Source: Casuarina equisetifolia
Taxonomy: Eukaryota > Streptophyta > Magnoliopsida > Fagales > Casuarinaceae
Length of the DNA: 64,000 nucleotides
Assembly (NCBI GenBank): GCA_028551475.1
Contig: CM052358.1
Span: forward strand, 24,516,853 to 24,580,852
Direction: 5' to 3'
Shown: positions 34,463-45,847 of the stretch, one piece after another
How positions within the stretch are numbered: the stretch's first letter is position 1
Layout of the letters: every line of letters begins with the position of its first letter
Program-made: the position numbers and the translations under genes
The notes under the pieces: model-generated
The model's input: only the letters and a program-made list of their open reading frames with translations
The model's database searches: none
Told to the model about the DNA's origin: nothing

Positions 34463-34873
34463 TATTAAGAATAAAGAGACAAAGGGAGCCACGTCAGACA
34501 AAGCTGAAAGGTCAAAGCAACCTATCACTCGCAAAGATGAAAAGGAAAATACACTGGCAGTCAACTTCTCTCACCGGAAAAAGAGCCCAGCTGGAGCAAA
34601 CTTAACCGGAGTTTGGAGAGATGACATTCCAGTGCATGAAACAAAACTAGATCGTCAGAGTCAGTAAAAAGTTGCATCATAGATTTGTCTTTTTCTTTTG
34701 CGTAAGAGATATATCTCGTTGGTCGGAGATTTTTCCTTCTTTGTCTGAGATTTTTCTCCTCCTTCCTGTTCAAACTACGGCGAAACACTTGTAAAAATAA
34801 TATTGAAGAACCTCTGTAAAAGTTACCTGAAGTGCAAACGCTTCTACGGTTATTCATTCTCCTCCATTCTTTA
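34463..34873. mobile_element. LTR L, ~411 bp, nested in element E
   Basis: Begins TATTAAGAATAAAG (TGTTAGGAATAAAT in the partial copy at 33091) and is flanked by GTGAA, perhaps extended to TAGTGAA, on both sides (34458-34462 and 34874-34878). The empty target GGTAGTGAAGGGATG is visible at 27370. The shared first 50 bp of the two L copies show it inserted before the local duplication. The last bases (TTCTTTA) do not give a canonical CA end. Confidence 0.55.
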
Positions 34874-35389
34874 GTGAAGGGATGTCTTTATTTAAACCGA
34901 AGGAGTGCCGTGTTAACCTTCCTGCCTAAAGCGTGACTTTTGTATTAAGATGACAATAGTACTGTTAGGAGTGTCTTTTGGCAAATCACTCCATGCTTGC
35001 AAGCTGTCCTAAGCAGTTATCCGTTGGGCATGGGTTTGTATTAAACACTCGGTCCAACATGGAAAAGAAGAATTGTGTAGTGTCTTATAAGTTTGAGCTT
35101 GAGCTGTAAGAGAATGTTAACTATCATTACTGCATCGGAAAGAGAGTACTTATAAAGTCCCTTACAAGCCTTCAACAAGGCATGGGTTTGCTAGGGTCCT
35201 CTGTTTATAAGAACAGAGTAACCGGCATTAAAATCTACAAAGTTTTCCAATTTACAGCTCACTACAGTCCTTGTCTTGTATACTCTTTAAGATCGCTTAC
35301 AAGAGTCGAAACAAAGAAAAACTAACTTTTTCACGAGGATCAACCTATCAAAAGGCCAAACACATGCTCCACAACTGCTACCCTCAGCA

Positions 35390-35700
35390 CCTTCCTACTA
35401 ACTTCGAGCTCAACTTTGGCTACAGCGTTAAAGGATCATCCGTCATACGTATTTTACCAAAGCCCCACGTTGTGTAGAAAAATGGTGGCAGGACCACGAC
35501 CCCCGTGAAATTATGGCCGCTGACGATGTCTTGGAAGTAGAAGCGGAAGTGGCCGAACTTTTCTTTCTCGAGGCCTAGGTGCTTCTGCTCAAGGCTTCTA
35601 GTAAACCCTTCATACTCTCCGGTGACCGAAGTTGTTGAGAAGGAAGAGACGAAGAAGAAAAAATGATTTGAGAAGCCCACATGGGAAGAATTCTAGCCAG
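35390..35700 (-). pseudogene. Dirigent pseudogene, N-terminal half (copy 9)
   Basis: Reads through FFVSSFSTTSVTGEYEG, then TRSLEQKHLGLEKEKF, HFRFYF with QDIVSGHN and LPPFFYTTWGFGKI. The start codon has become CTG before GCTAGAATTC, and an indel shifts the signal-peptide frame. It stops at the right end of element E. Together with 32722-32985 it is one ancestral gene now interrupted by 2.4 kb. Confidence 0.8.
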
Positions 35701-36693
35701 CGGAACTATGTCCCATTACTCACTTCACCGTTGGTAAAGTGACTTGAACATAGTGGAAATCGGCAACCTAAGCGTCGTTGCCCTTACAATTCCATTGTGC
35801 CGCGTCTTTACTTGAAGGACTTATACAGAAAAGTGTTTAAAATTTTTGGTAAATCGCATTGGTAAACCTTTTAATGAAGAACATTTTTAATTTTTACTAC
35901 CTGTGTTTGGTTTAGACCAAAAAGACTTCTTTCTTGCAAGAGGATCGAGTCATTGTCCCTCCTATGTATTGTCTTTTGTGGAATATTCACCAGCCTTCAT
36001 CCCAAGATTGTTTGTATAGGTTACAGATTATACAAACAAGCCCAAAGCATAGCTAAAGAACCTAAATAGCGCAAGGGAGTAAAGTATTGTTTTTATTTTT
36101 CTTTCTAAAGAATTAAGTATAATTTATTCTTGGAATAAACTCTTAGTGGAAGGGGGAGAATCAGAAAGAGAGTTCTGGAACATCACCGGTAATATTGTAA
36201 AAGATCATCTAATCTAATGCTTTGTATTTGTAATTTCTTTTTGTTTTGTTTTAAAAACATTGAAATGTCACCCCCACATTGTTAAGAAATGATTTTATGT
36301 TAAAGTTTAAATGTAATAAGAGTCCTTTTTTTTAATTTTTAATTTTTATTTTTAACTGAACTAGCATTTGAATCAAATATAAACTTTGTAACAATACACT
36401 ACACTATAAAGAGAATTGCATGGAAGGACTAATCCTCCATTTATGGAGTGTGCCAATGATTTATCAATTGTCATTGAGGAGGAAAAGAATAAGATAGTTT
36501 TTATATTGGGAAGTAATAGATAGAATATTATTTAGCTGTCACGTCCATTAAACCAAGCAAAATATTAGATATCAAGCAAATGAAAGCAACAATGATAAAG
36601 GTACTAAGTGAGTGTACGATTTATTGATTCCTCAAATAGACTTCACAACGAGATAGTAAAATTGGTGTATCATGAACCCTTCCTTGACATACT

Positions 36694-36906
36694 TCATCCA
36701 CTAAAGCAGAGACAGTCCTTGCCTTTAATGGAACAAGAAGCGCTCAAAAATGTACCTTTAAGCTCTTTCTTGCATGCATCAATACATTTTTTATGGGTAC
36801 ATGGATTCAGCGTAATGATAAAGACTGCCTCTGCCGTGTTGGGCGCTGTTGCCATGAACATCAAGCCCACGAGAAGAAGCACCACAGCCCAGGACATGCT
36901 TGCCAT
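36694..36906 (-). CDS. Defensin-like six-cysteine secreted peptide (copy 3)
   Basis: Encodes 70 residues. Signal peptide is 1-27 (MASMSW, VVLLLVGLMFMA, NTAEA). The mature peptide of 43 residues keeps cysteines at 36, 41, 45, 58, 65 and 67 with the same C-x4-C-x3-C-x12-C-x6-C-x-C spacing as copy 1, including the CxxxC and CxC pairs of the CS-alpha-beta fold. The loop between cysteines 3 and 4 differs (KKELKGTFLSAS) and so does the next (SIKGKD). Divergence concentrated in the loops while cysteines and signal peptide are kept is what one expects of a working secreted peptide. A TATA-like GTATATAC lies at 36982-36989. Single exon. The module context (dirigent pseudogene upstream, ghost dirigent downstream) equals the other copies. 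Confidence 0.78.
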   Translation of the reverse strand: MASMSWAVVLLLVGLMFMATAPNTAEAVFIITLNPCTHKKCIDACKKELKGTFLSASCSIKGKDCLCFSG

Positions 36907-37734
36907 TGAATGTTTGAAACAAAAGAAGAAAAAATATTTTTAAGAGAAACTCAGATGACTTTCATATGCTCTCTTTGCATGGTATATACAGTGCTGAGAA
37001 TTAAAGGTTAAATATGGTAAAAATAGAAAAAGAAAACGATGGATATATCAATGTGTCCTATTCAAGGAAAGATGAACAAACAATGCAGTGAATACCGGAC
37101 TGAAGAAAAGGTATTCAATTATTTCAGTATAATATTTGCTAATTCAATACATATGGTTGGCACCAAATATGTTCTTTTTAAGCATTTCTATTATAATCTG
37201 TTTCTTTACAGAGTTCTAATTAAGGATGTGACTAATAGGTACCCCTTTTGGGGTTGGCCATGTAAATTTTCGTTTCTTTATGCTTTTTTTTCCCATTCTC
37301 ATTGGAGATTTATCAAATATGTGACTTATATAGAATGGATATCTTGATCCTTATCTTAAATCTATAGCTATATATAACAACCATGAGCAGCAACTAAATT
37401 ACAAATGCATAATAAACAAGCTCAGAACTTAACTCAACAATCTTGGTCGTTCTGGAGTTAAACAGCTCTTAAATGGATGATTAGCACTTATTTAATATAT
37501 ATATATATATATATATATCTCTATATAACAAAACTCATTATCTTCTCTCTCATTCCTTGGATGGTCTCTTCACGTCTTTGTACTGTCTCATGTAGGACTT
37601 GTATTTTTTAGTTTTGCTTGTTGCAACTTGATTTAGAATAACCAGAAATGGCCAAACATACTGGAAACTTGTAACTTCAAGGAAGAGCATAATTGAGCAC
37701 AGCTAACCACCAAGGGCCGAGAATCAAGAGAGTC

Positions 37735-38040
37735 TATGACCCCACAAACAGATAGCGGCATTGTTCTATCTCACTATTTAAGGTATGGATTCTCACTTCA
37801 ACATAGCACGTAGCAAACCGGAGAAGCTGACTGAGTCCGATCACCGGCATCCCTCCCTCCCTAGCATAGTGACAGTGCTGCCGTTGAAGTTTTTTTTTCA
37901 ATGGTTGCAAGATTCGTGACCATTGATAGTTCAATTTCCTGTTGTGAGACGGAAGCATGAAACCCTTATGTACTTCCTGGAGATTTTGGCCCGAGCATTA
38001 AAAGGTCATTAATTACTAAAAGATGCACTTCCTCTTTGAA
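37735..38040 (-). pseudogene. Dirigent C-terminal remnant, ghost 3
   Basis: Recognisable pieces on the minus strand: FHASVSQQEIELS (from FYASASQEE), a gap, STVTMLGREG (from [10 protein letters not shown]), MPVIGLSQLLRFATCY (from [16 protein letters not shown]) and VEVRIHTLNSE. Frameshifts and an extra T-run (37889-37896) disable it. This is the longest of the three ghosts. Confidence 0.7.
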
Positions 38041-38509
38041 TATGGGTTTGTAAATTTCTTTTATATAAAATACAGCAATTAACACGACTTGATAGGCCGC
38101 TATGATGTAGGGAGGGTTCTCATCAGCAAGGGGAGAGGGTTTGGGTTGTTTTTACAATTCGTTAGTTCTATTAATGAGATTGGACCATTTTCTTTTTAAA
38201 AATAAAGAAAGGAATAATTTTTTTTTTCTTCATAAAAATAAGATATTATGATAAGATTAAAGGTTACACGCCTTTTTGAAAATAATCATTCGCTTTTAGA
38301 TGAGGAAGTACTTTTTACCAAAATTTTATTTGGAAACAAAGGATATTATATTTGTTGGAACAAAAATTGTCTCTCTCCTCCATGTCAATTTGTCATGTTG
38401 TCGCTTCTTGTCAAAACGACACAATAGCTCATTCTTCATATTATGTCAACCAACATAACAATACATGCCACTTCAGCCAAAAGAAAAAAAGAAAAGAAAA
38501 AAAAAGAAT

Positions 38510-39255
38510 AAGAATCAATTCCTCAAATTATGCTCACTCCAATTCTACTAGAACCAAAAAACTCTCTCAATTACACCAATCCTCATTATTTTGTAATTAA
38601 GTTTATTTCAAACTCTCTCAATCACACCAACCCTCATAAATTTTTAATTAAGTTTATTTTAATTTATTTTCCTGGTTTAGATGTTTTGACCTTCTTATAA
38701 ATTAAAAGCCCTATTATACATTTACATTTTTGAATTTTATCAAAGATTTCTATACCACTTTATTTTGGTTTTCCAAGGAGTTAGACTTTCTAGCAATACA
38801 TAAAATGAGATTTTAATATCATTTTAGAATTTATAATTTTTTTGTTAACTAAGATTGAGTATTCAATGATTTAGGCTAAACCAAAAAAATATAGCGATTA
38901 ATTCTTCAAATTATGCTCACTCCAATTCTTCTAGAATTAGAAAACTCTCTTAATTACACAAGTCCTCATTATTTTGTAAGTAAGTTTATTTCAAACTTCC
39001 TTAATCACACTGACCCTTAGTAATTTTTAATTAAGTTTATTTTAATTTATTTTCCTAGTTTAGATGTTTTAACCTTTTTATAAATTAAAAGCCCTATTGT
39101 ACATTTGCATTATTGAATTTTATCAAAGATTTCTATACCACTTTTTTTTAGTGTTTTAGGGAGTTTGATTTTCTAACAATACTTAAAATGAGATTTTAGT
39201 ATCATTTTAGAATTTATAAATTTTTTGGTAACTAAGATTGAGTATTCAATCATTC
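38510..39255. repeat. Two-unit tandem duplication, ~390-bp period
   Basis: ATTCCTCAAATTATGCTCAC at 38518 recurs as ATTCTTCAAATTATGCTCAC near 38908. The following TTTGTAATTAAGTTTATTTC, AAATTAAAAGCCCTATT, CAAAGATTTCTATACCAC and CTAAGATTGAGTATTCAA all recur in order. Absent at the corresponding point near 26220, so it was inserted or amplified after the flank duplicated. Confidence 0.75.
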
Positions 39256-39526
39256 TTTCTTAAAATTAACTTAAAATAAAATATTATTAATTTTATATAA
39301 AAAAGATATGACACCCTTTTCAAATAGGATGACCCTCCTTTTACATTAACCCACGTGAGATGATGAGCTAGGATAATGTCTAAAGTTTTAGTTCCTACTT
39401 TGTAATGCGTCACATGCATAAGCTAAATATTGATGATATAGACAATCTAAGAAAGAGCCCTTTACAGGCCAAGCCATGCATGGTGCTAGTAGTGCTTTAA
39501 CAGTGTTAAGAAGACTTTACGGCTTT

Positions 39527-39749
39527 TGTTAAAAGTAATTGTTGTCTATGAACAATAATAGTCCACACTTATATAAGCCCATTAAGGCCCACATGTAGAT
39601 AGATTCTTTCACCCTATCCTTTACTATAACAGTGTGCTGTGCGTGCTGTGCAAGAGTAGAACATAAGTTTATTTCTCATGCTTATGTATATGATCTAGAT
39701 TGTCAATGAGAGCTATTTTAAGATTTTCAGCCATATCATCATTTTAACA
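39527..39749 (+). repeat. 5' LTR of the copia element
   Basis: 223 bp from TGTTAAAAGTAATT to CATCATTTTAACA. Includes an internal GTGTGCTGTGCGTGCTGTGC stretch that is shorter in the 3' LTR. Confidence 0.9.
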
Positions 39750-39765
39750 TGGTATCAAAGGCAGG
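39750..39765 (+). other. Primer-binding site of the copia element
   Basis: TGGTATCAAAGGCAGG directly abuts the 5' LTR. TGGTATCAGAGC-type sequences pair with the 3' end of initiator tRNA-Met in plant copia elements; one mismatch is visible in the first 11 bases. Confidence 0.8.
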
Positions 39766-40129
39766 AACTTCTTTATTGTAATTCTTCATGTTTCCACACC
39801 TTTTAGACCTTTTTCTCACCTTCTTTCTCCATTGTTTTTCTGTTAGACATTTCATCAAACACCTTCTCTTCATCCTACACACCACGCCTTTCCCATGGCT
39901 GATAGTTATAGTCCCATGCATGACAGCCATGATTGCCATCATAGGCATTGATCTCACTCTTGCTGCCACTTTTGTGGTTGTTTTAGCCACTCATCTCTTG
40001 CTGAATCCTTAGTTCCACCTAGCCATGCCCTCTTTCTCCATCCTATTGAACAAACTGGTGTGCTCTTAATCTTTAAAAAACTCACTAGTGTAGACAACTT
40101 TGGTAGTTGGCACAGTTTTTGAGAGCTAT

Positions 40130-41110
40130 TCATGGCCTTGAATGGGAAAAACAAACAAGGCATCATCAACCCCTTTGTGCCCCAACCTCCCTCGGACTCT
40201 CCTTTTTTATCTATTTTGGAAACGCTGTGACAATGTTGTCCTTTCATGGATTCTTATCATTTTAGCCTCTAAAATCTATCATTCCTTCACATATGCGAAT
40301 GATGCTCAGATTGTATGGGTTCATCTCTGTGAAAAATTTTAGAAAGTGGGTACTTAAGAACTCACCATCGTGTAGAGTGATCTAGCCAATGTTTCTCGGA
40401 ATAAGGAGCTCATTGATCAATTTGTTTTTCGATTGGAGCACTTATAGAGCCAATATGATTCCTATATAGCCATTTTATTCCTGAAGCTTGGTGGAATCTC
40501 GACTTTCTGACAATTCATGGACAATGTTAAGCTTACTTAGTTTCTCAATGGCTTTGAAGACCATTTTTCAGCCACTTGATCTCAAATCAAGCATGCTTGG
40601 CCGGTTTTGCCCCTTTCTGATGCCATCGCAATGATTTGTGATGACAAGAAGCCTCCCCGGTGAGCTAGCTATAGTAGTCAAACTAAGTCAACTGCCTTCT
40701 CAATCTCATGAAGCCCTTCACAACTTTCATTGGGAAATGGGTCACATAGGTTGAGCTTACATGAGGCAGGCCCCCTTGGGTTGATCCATGGGCTAGTACC
40801 ACCTGGCCTTGCAAGCCCTTTTTGGTGGGGCCTAGATTATGGCCATTATGACTTGCTTGCATCTGGGCTTCAACAACAACCCTATAATGTGTAGGCTTAC
40901 TTACTTGTGGGCTCTCCTTTTTTTTCCTGCATTTGGGCCGCCTTCTTCTCATGTCCACATAGGCTTTGCAGACTTGCAAGCCTTCTTAGAAGGTTGCAGA
41001 CATTGTGGCAAAAAAGGTCTATCACATTGACAACTACTACCAAATTAATAAATGTGGCCATTGTGGCCTCACAGGCCACCCCAAGTCCCAGTGTTATAAA
41101 CTCCATGATG
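40130..41110 (+). pseudogene. Copia gag remnant with CCHC zinc knuckle
   Basis: The start resembles plant copia gag (LNGKNKQGIINPFVP, then CNNVVLSWIL and a YANDAQIVWVHL segment, all in shifting frames). At about 41050-41100 the motif CGHCGLTGHPKSQC followed by YKLH is an intact CX2CX4HX4C knuckle. Several frameshifts and stops interrupt the rest. Confidence 0.75.
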
Positions 41111-41449
41111 GTGCTCCTCCAAAAAAGGGTTGTTAAATTACCCAATGGCAAACACATTCTTATCAAACATATTGGTTCAGTTATCCTGCATGACAAGTAC
41201 TTTCTATATAATATCTTTTATGCTCATTCTTTTACTTTCAATTTATTATTTATTATTAAATATACTTAAGATAATAATTGTGCCATTACCATGCCTGCCA
41301 AATTTTGTTTGTTTTAGGATTTGCAGATTGGGATAGTGATTGGGATTGGTAAAGTCAAACATGGTCTTATTTTTCTTATGCTTGATTTAATAATTATGCA
41401 TCTGTCTCTAGCATCTTTTATCTTGTAATAGATTCTTTTATATCCAAGG

Positions 41450-44150
41450 AGATGAACACTATTTATAATAACCCTTTTCCTTCATCTACTCCTTGTAATA
41501 TTTTGCATCAACGACTTATGCATCCATTTATTAATGCAATGCGTTATATTTATGATTTTTGCAAGTCTTCTTTACATGACATTAAAGCATGTTCCATATG
41601 TCCCCTAGCTAAACATTCTCGATCTTCATTCCTTAATAAGACTACAACTACCACCATTGCATTTGAATTGATTCATGTAGACATTTAAGGCCCTTATAAG
41701 ACCCTTTCCCACTTAGGTGCATGCTATTGTCTCACCATCATTGATGACTATACTCGTGCCATTTGGACCTTCCTCATAAAATACAAGACCGACACCTTAC
41801 CTTATCTTGAATCCTTTTTCTCTATCGTGACCACCCAATTTGGACTTTTCATTAAACGCATTTGCATGGACAATGTTCAAGATTTCTTCAGTATTTCTTG
41901 CATATCATTTATTGCTTCTTAAAGGGTTATTCATGAGAGTTCTTACCCTTACAATCTTTAACAAAATGAGGTAGTGGAACAAAAATATAAAAACTTGTTT
42001 AATGTTGCCCAAGCACTTTGTTTTTAGGCTCATTGTCCTATTTAGTTTTGGAATAAGTGTCTTTTAACTACAACACACTTAATTAACCACACTTCTAGTT
42101 CTGTGCTCAAAGGTCAAACTCCTTATGAGTGACTTTTCAGGAAACTGCATGTACTTGATAAACTTTAAGTATTTGGATGTTTATGTTATGTAGCTCACCT
42201 AACTCAACATGATAAATTTGGTCCTAGATCCATTCCTTTCACTCATGGGTTATCCTTTTGGACAAAAGGGGTATTGCCTTCTTGACATTAAAAGTGCTAA
42301 GTTTTATATTAGTAGTGATGTTATCTTCCATGAGTCCATATTTCCATTTGGGTACATATTTAAAGACTCATGCTTTGTTTTTGGGATTTCGCCACCCTCT
42401 AACATTTCTCTGCAGGACCGTAATTCACTTGCCATTATCCTGTACACTGGTTCAGTTCAGGAATCTCCTACAAAGGCAACTATCTTACAACCATGCTACT
42501 TAGGTAGAGTCACTAAACCTCCCATTTGTACCAAAGATTATGTTGGTACCTCCATAGCTCACCCCATATGTAATGCTATCTCACATCATAGGCTTTCTAA
42601 CATTCATGATCATTTCATTTGTTCTATCTCCACCTTTGTTAAACCTATCACATACAGTGAAGCTGTCTTAGACCCTCAATGGAGAGAGGCCATGACCAAA
42701 GAGATTAAAGCATTAGAATTAAATAACACATGGAAACTAGTTTCTTTGCCTATAGGTCGGAGAGCTATAGGTAACAAGTGGGTATGCAAGATAAAATATA
42801 AGATTAATGACACCATTGACCAGTTTAAGGCTTATCTCGTAGCCAAATGATACAATCAGCAATATGGAGTTGATTACGAAGACATTCTTGCCCCTATTGG
42901 AGAAGTAGTCATAGTCTAAATCCTCATAGCTTTTGCAACTATCCATGGTTGGGATCTACACCAGATGGATGTTCACAATGCGTTCTTGTAGGGTGACTTA
43001 GATTTGATCATATACATGTGTCTTTTAGAGGAATGTCAATGCAAAGGGGGATCTAAAGTATGCAAACTCCAAAAGTCTTTGTATGACCTTAAATAAGCCT
43101 TACGCTAATGGTATCACAAATTCACAGAAGCTTTACTTTGGACTGGCTTTCATCACTCGCAGCATGACTACTCTCTATTCTTGAAACTTACAAGTAAAGG
43201 CCTTCTCACTATCTTTTTGTAAGTAGATGACATGATCATCATTAGAGGTGATGAAGTATAAATTAGCAACCTTAAAAATTATTTATGCTTTACCTTCCAC
43301 ATGAAAGACGTAGGGCTAGTGAAGTACTTCTTGGGAGTTGAGATGGCATGATCTCTCAAGGGTATAGTCCTAAACTAGTGCAAGTGTGCCCTTGAGTTAA
43401 TTTTAGAGTAAAGGATGTCTGGATGTAAGCCTATTGATAGTCCCATGGAGCAGAACATCAAATACACTAGTGTTGAATATGATGAGCTTTTTCACAAGGA
43501 AAGGGATCTTTTTCTTAACGATGCAACTAGATATCAAAGATTAATTGGTAGATTGATATACCTTACTATAACTAGACCTAACATTTGTTTTGCTGTTAGA
43601 TTGCTTAGTCAGTTTATGCACAATCTAAAGCAATCTCATCTTGATGCAGCACTTAGAGTCATCTAGTATGTTAAGAAATCTCTAGGTCAAGTATTATTAA
43701 TGCGATCTGATAGTTGCTAAAAGCTATGTGCATATTATGATGCTATGTATGGTTCATGCCCCATGGGAAGACGCTCCACCACATGTTTTTGTATTATGCT
43801 TAGAGACTTTCTTATCTCTTGGAAAAGCAAGAAACAATCTACCGTGTCTCGTTCTTTAATTGAATTAGAATATGGAGCTATGGCATCCATTACTTGTGAG
43901 ATAATATAGGTCTTAGGACTTCTTAGGGACCTACGCATCCCATTACTGTGTCCAATTAGCTTGTATTGTGATAATGAAGTAGCAATAAAGATCGTTGCGA
44001 ACCCTATATTATATGAGAAGACCAAACATATAGAAATCGATCATCATTTCATCAGAGTAAAGATAGCTGTGTATGTAATTCGGATATCTCACATCTCCAC
44101 TTGAGATTAGCTAGCAAATTTATTGACAAAAGCATTGGGGATCTAACAAC
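41450..44150 (+). pseudogene. Copia pol remnant (integrase, RT, RNase H)
   Basis: GAG-pre-integrase/zinc part at 41500-41640 (HQRLMHP.., CSICPLAKHSR). Integrase core at 41680-41960 (HVDI, IDDYTRAIWTF, CMDNVQDF for the usual DNGxEF). Reverse transcriptase at 42640-43400 (WREAMTKEIKALELNNTW, NKWVCKIKY, MDVHNAFL). The YVDD box at 43220 reads stop-VDD. RNase H at 43690-44140 (YCDNEVAIKIVANP, KTKHIEIDHHFIR, LANLLTKAL). More than a dozen stops and frameshifts; not functional. Confidence 0.88.
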
Positions 44151-44213
44151 ATCACTTTTTTATAAGCAAGCTGGGTATCCATGATTTGTATCGACCAACA
44201 GCTTGAGGGGGGA

Positions 44214-44448
44214 TATTAAAAGTAATTTTTGTTTATAAACAGTAATTTTTTTTTTATGAACAGAAATAGTCCATACCTATGTAAGCCCATTGAGGCCCAC
44301 GTGTAGATAGATTCTTTCACTCTATTCTTTGCTATATTAGTGTGTTGTGCAAGAGTAAAACATAAGCTTATTTCTCACACCCATGTATATGAACTAGATT
44401 ATCAATGAGAGTTGTTTTAAGATTTTCAACCATATCATCATTTTAACA
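44214..44448 (+). repeat. 3' LTR of the copia element
   Basis: 235 bp, TATTAAAAGTAA to CATCATTTTAACA, preceded by the polypurine tract at 44205-44213. The start has TA instead of TG. It holds an extra T-rich segment near 44247-44256 relative to the 5' LTR. Confidence 0.88.
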
Positions 44449-44706
44449 CTTTCTTTCTTTCTTTTTTTCTTCTTTTCTTTTTCACTTTTTTTAGATAGGC
44501 AAAATGGCAGTTTGGGATGTTTTCATGGCCATTGTGAGATTCCAGCAATGTGATGGTGGCCTTAAGTCTACCCTCTTCTTCATTTTTTTTTTTTGAGTAC
44601 ATAAGTAAAAAGGGAGGGTGTTTGAGGCCTCTACTATTTAGGTGGAAATATCCTAATAGGTCCAGCTAATCTACCAAACATTTGATGACTTTAAAAGATA
44701 GTCATG

Positions 44707-45220
44707 TTAATGGATGAAGGCATTATATTCTACGGTGGCAACTCCGCACGTGAGATCGAACGTATGAGTTCTAGCTTGAACAAATCGCCTAACTAGCCTG
44801 AAAATTCCCCTGCCCCCACTCACTGGCATCTCCCTCACAGCACTGAACACGCGTTTCAGCCCAGCACGGTGAATGTGCTAACATTGTACATTCCTTCAGT
44901 GAACACTGAGTTCATAACCAGTAGTAGAGCAAACAGTTGTTGTGACGCGGATGCATAAAATCCTTGAGCCCTTCCTACCAACTTCGAGCTCGACTTTGGT
45001 TCCAGCGTTAAAGGTCATCCATCATATGTATTTGACCAAAGGCACGACCACCACTGCCGTGGGATTATGACCGCTGACGATGTCATGAAAGTAGAAGGGG
45101 AAGTGGCTGAGTTTTTCCTTGTTGGCTCAAGTAGCTTCTTCCAAACCCTTCATGCTCTCTGGCGGCTGGAATTGTAGAAAAGGAAGAGATGAAGAAGAAA
45201 TTGTAGACAATACTAGCCAT
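44707..45220 (-). pseudogene. Dirigent pseudogene, full span with indels (copy 10)
   Basis: ATG at 45220 (MASIVY..) to a stop after YNAFIH at 44707. Recognisable parts are [48 protein letters not shown] and MPVSGGRGIFRLVR. Deletions remove several residues after the signal peptide and about ten residues around the NSS loop. A 1-bp loss in the following IIDDPL segment and another near the GRN loop shift the frame. It belongs to the FRLARGY sub-lineage of the gene at 30816. Confidence 0.8.
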
Positions 45221-45526
45221 TGGAACACTTTGTCAGTATTCCCTTTAGTATTGGTACAAAAGCAATCTATTTATAAAGTGCAGATAGCTTTCCAAAGTGT
45301 CAATAAAATTACAACTTCAAAATGTTGAATGGCTGAGAGTATTAAATAAATGTTGGTCGATGAGATCACAGTTATGTGTCCATCTTTATCAAAAAATAAA
45401 GGAGTGATTCATTCATTGAATGTGTCAACAATTACTCTGTTATCATAGAGGAGAAAGGAATAGTGTAGTTTTTCATATTTGGAAGTAACAGGTAGAATAT
45501 TTATTCAGTTTTTCATATTTTCATAT

Positions 45527-45847
45527 CTGAGTTCTTTTTTGCGGCGGGAGGAAGTATTGGACGCTTCTGGACAGCGCAGGGTAGTGAAGGGGTGTGAAGG
45601 AGTGTGAAGGAGTGCCTTGTTAACCTTCCTGCATATAGCGTGCTTGTAAGCTGCCCTTAGTAGTTGTCAACAAGGCATGAGTTTTCTGGGGTTCTCTGTG
45701 TCTATAAGAACAGAGTAACCTACACTGTAATATCTTTGTGTTTTGTATACTCTTAAGGTCGGTCACGATTGCCGGAAGGAAGAAATACTCTTCCCTCTTC
45801 CCGGGGGATCAGCATGTCCGGAGGCCGAACAACTGCTGCTTACATCA
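45527..45847. mobile_element. Element E, 5'-truncated copy
   Basis: Starts inside E (ATCTGAGTTCTTTTTTGCGG), continues GCGCAGGGTAGTGAAGGGG, CTTGTAAGCTGCCCTTAG, TATAAGAACAGAGTAACC, TTTTGTATACTCTTAAGG and ends TTACATCA followed by CCTTCCTACC, exactly where E ends in the 27- and 35-kb copies. There is no L insertion, so this copy separated before L arrived or derives from an L-free branch. Confidence 0.6.

Larger units (their letters stand above)
32986..35389. mobile_element. Nested mobile-element complex splitting dirigent copy 9
   Basis: Order: element E start (32986-33090), a 52-bp piece of LTR L (33091-33142), an unidentified 530-bp stretch, E again from about 33676, an LTR (33696-34378), E continued, a full L (34463-34873), then the rest of E to 35389. 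E matches 27246-27685. E plus the start of L occurs twice, which suggests unequal recombination between paralogous E+L copies. 33143-33675 contains acidic/basic-rich open stretches but no domain I recognise. Confidence 0.6.
39527..44448 (+). mobile_element. Degenerate Ty1/copia LTR retrotransposon, 4.9 kb
   Basis: Has two LTRs (39527-39749 and 44214-44448), a primer-binding site right after the first (TGGTATCAAAGG, the initiator tRNA-Met type) and a purine tract GAGGGGGGA right before the second. Between them, in copia order, are gag with a zinc knuckle, integrase, reverse transcriptase and RNase H, all littered with stops. LTR termini are TGTTAAAA..TTTTAACA. The flanks share CTTT (39523-39526 and 44449-44452), a partial target duplication. 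The LTRs differ by more than 20 substitutions plus indels, so insertion is old. It landed in the flank of a dirigent unit (compare 26340-26560). Confidence 0.92.

Noticed and set aside
34463-34873. Element L as a MITE
   Set aside because: Ends are not inverted repeats, while the TGTTAGGAAT start and 5-bp-type duplication fit an LTR better.
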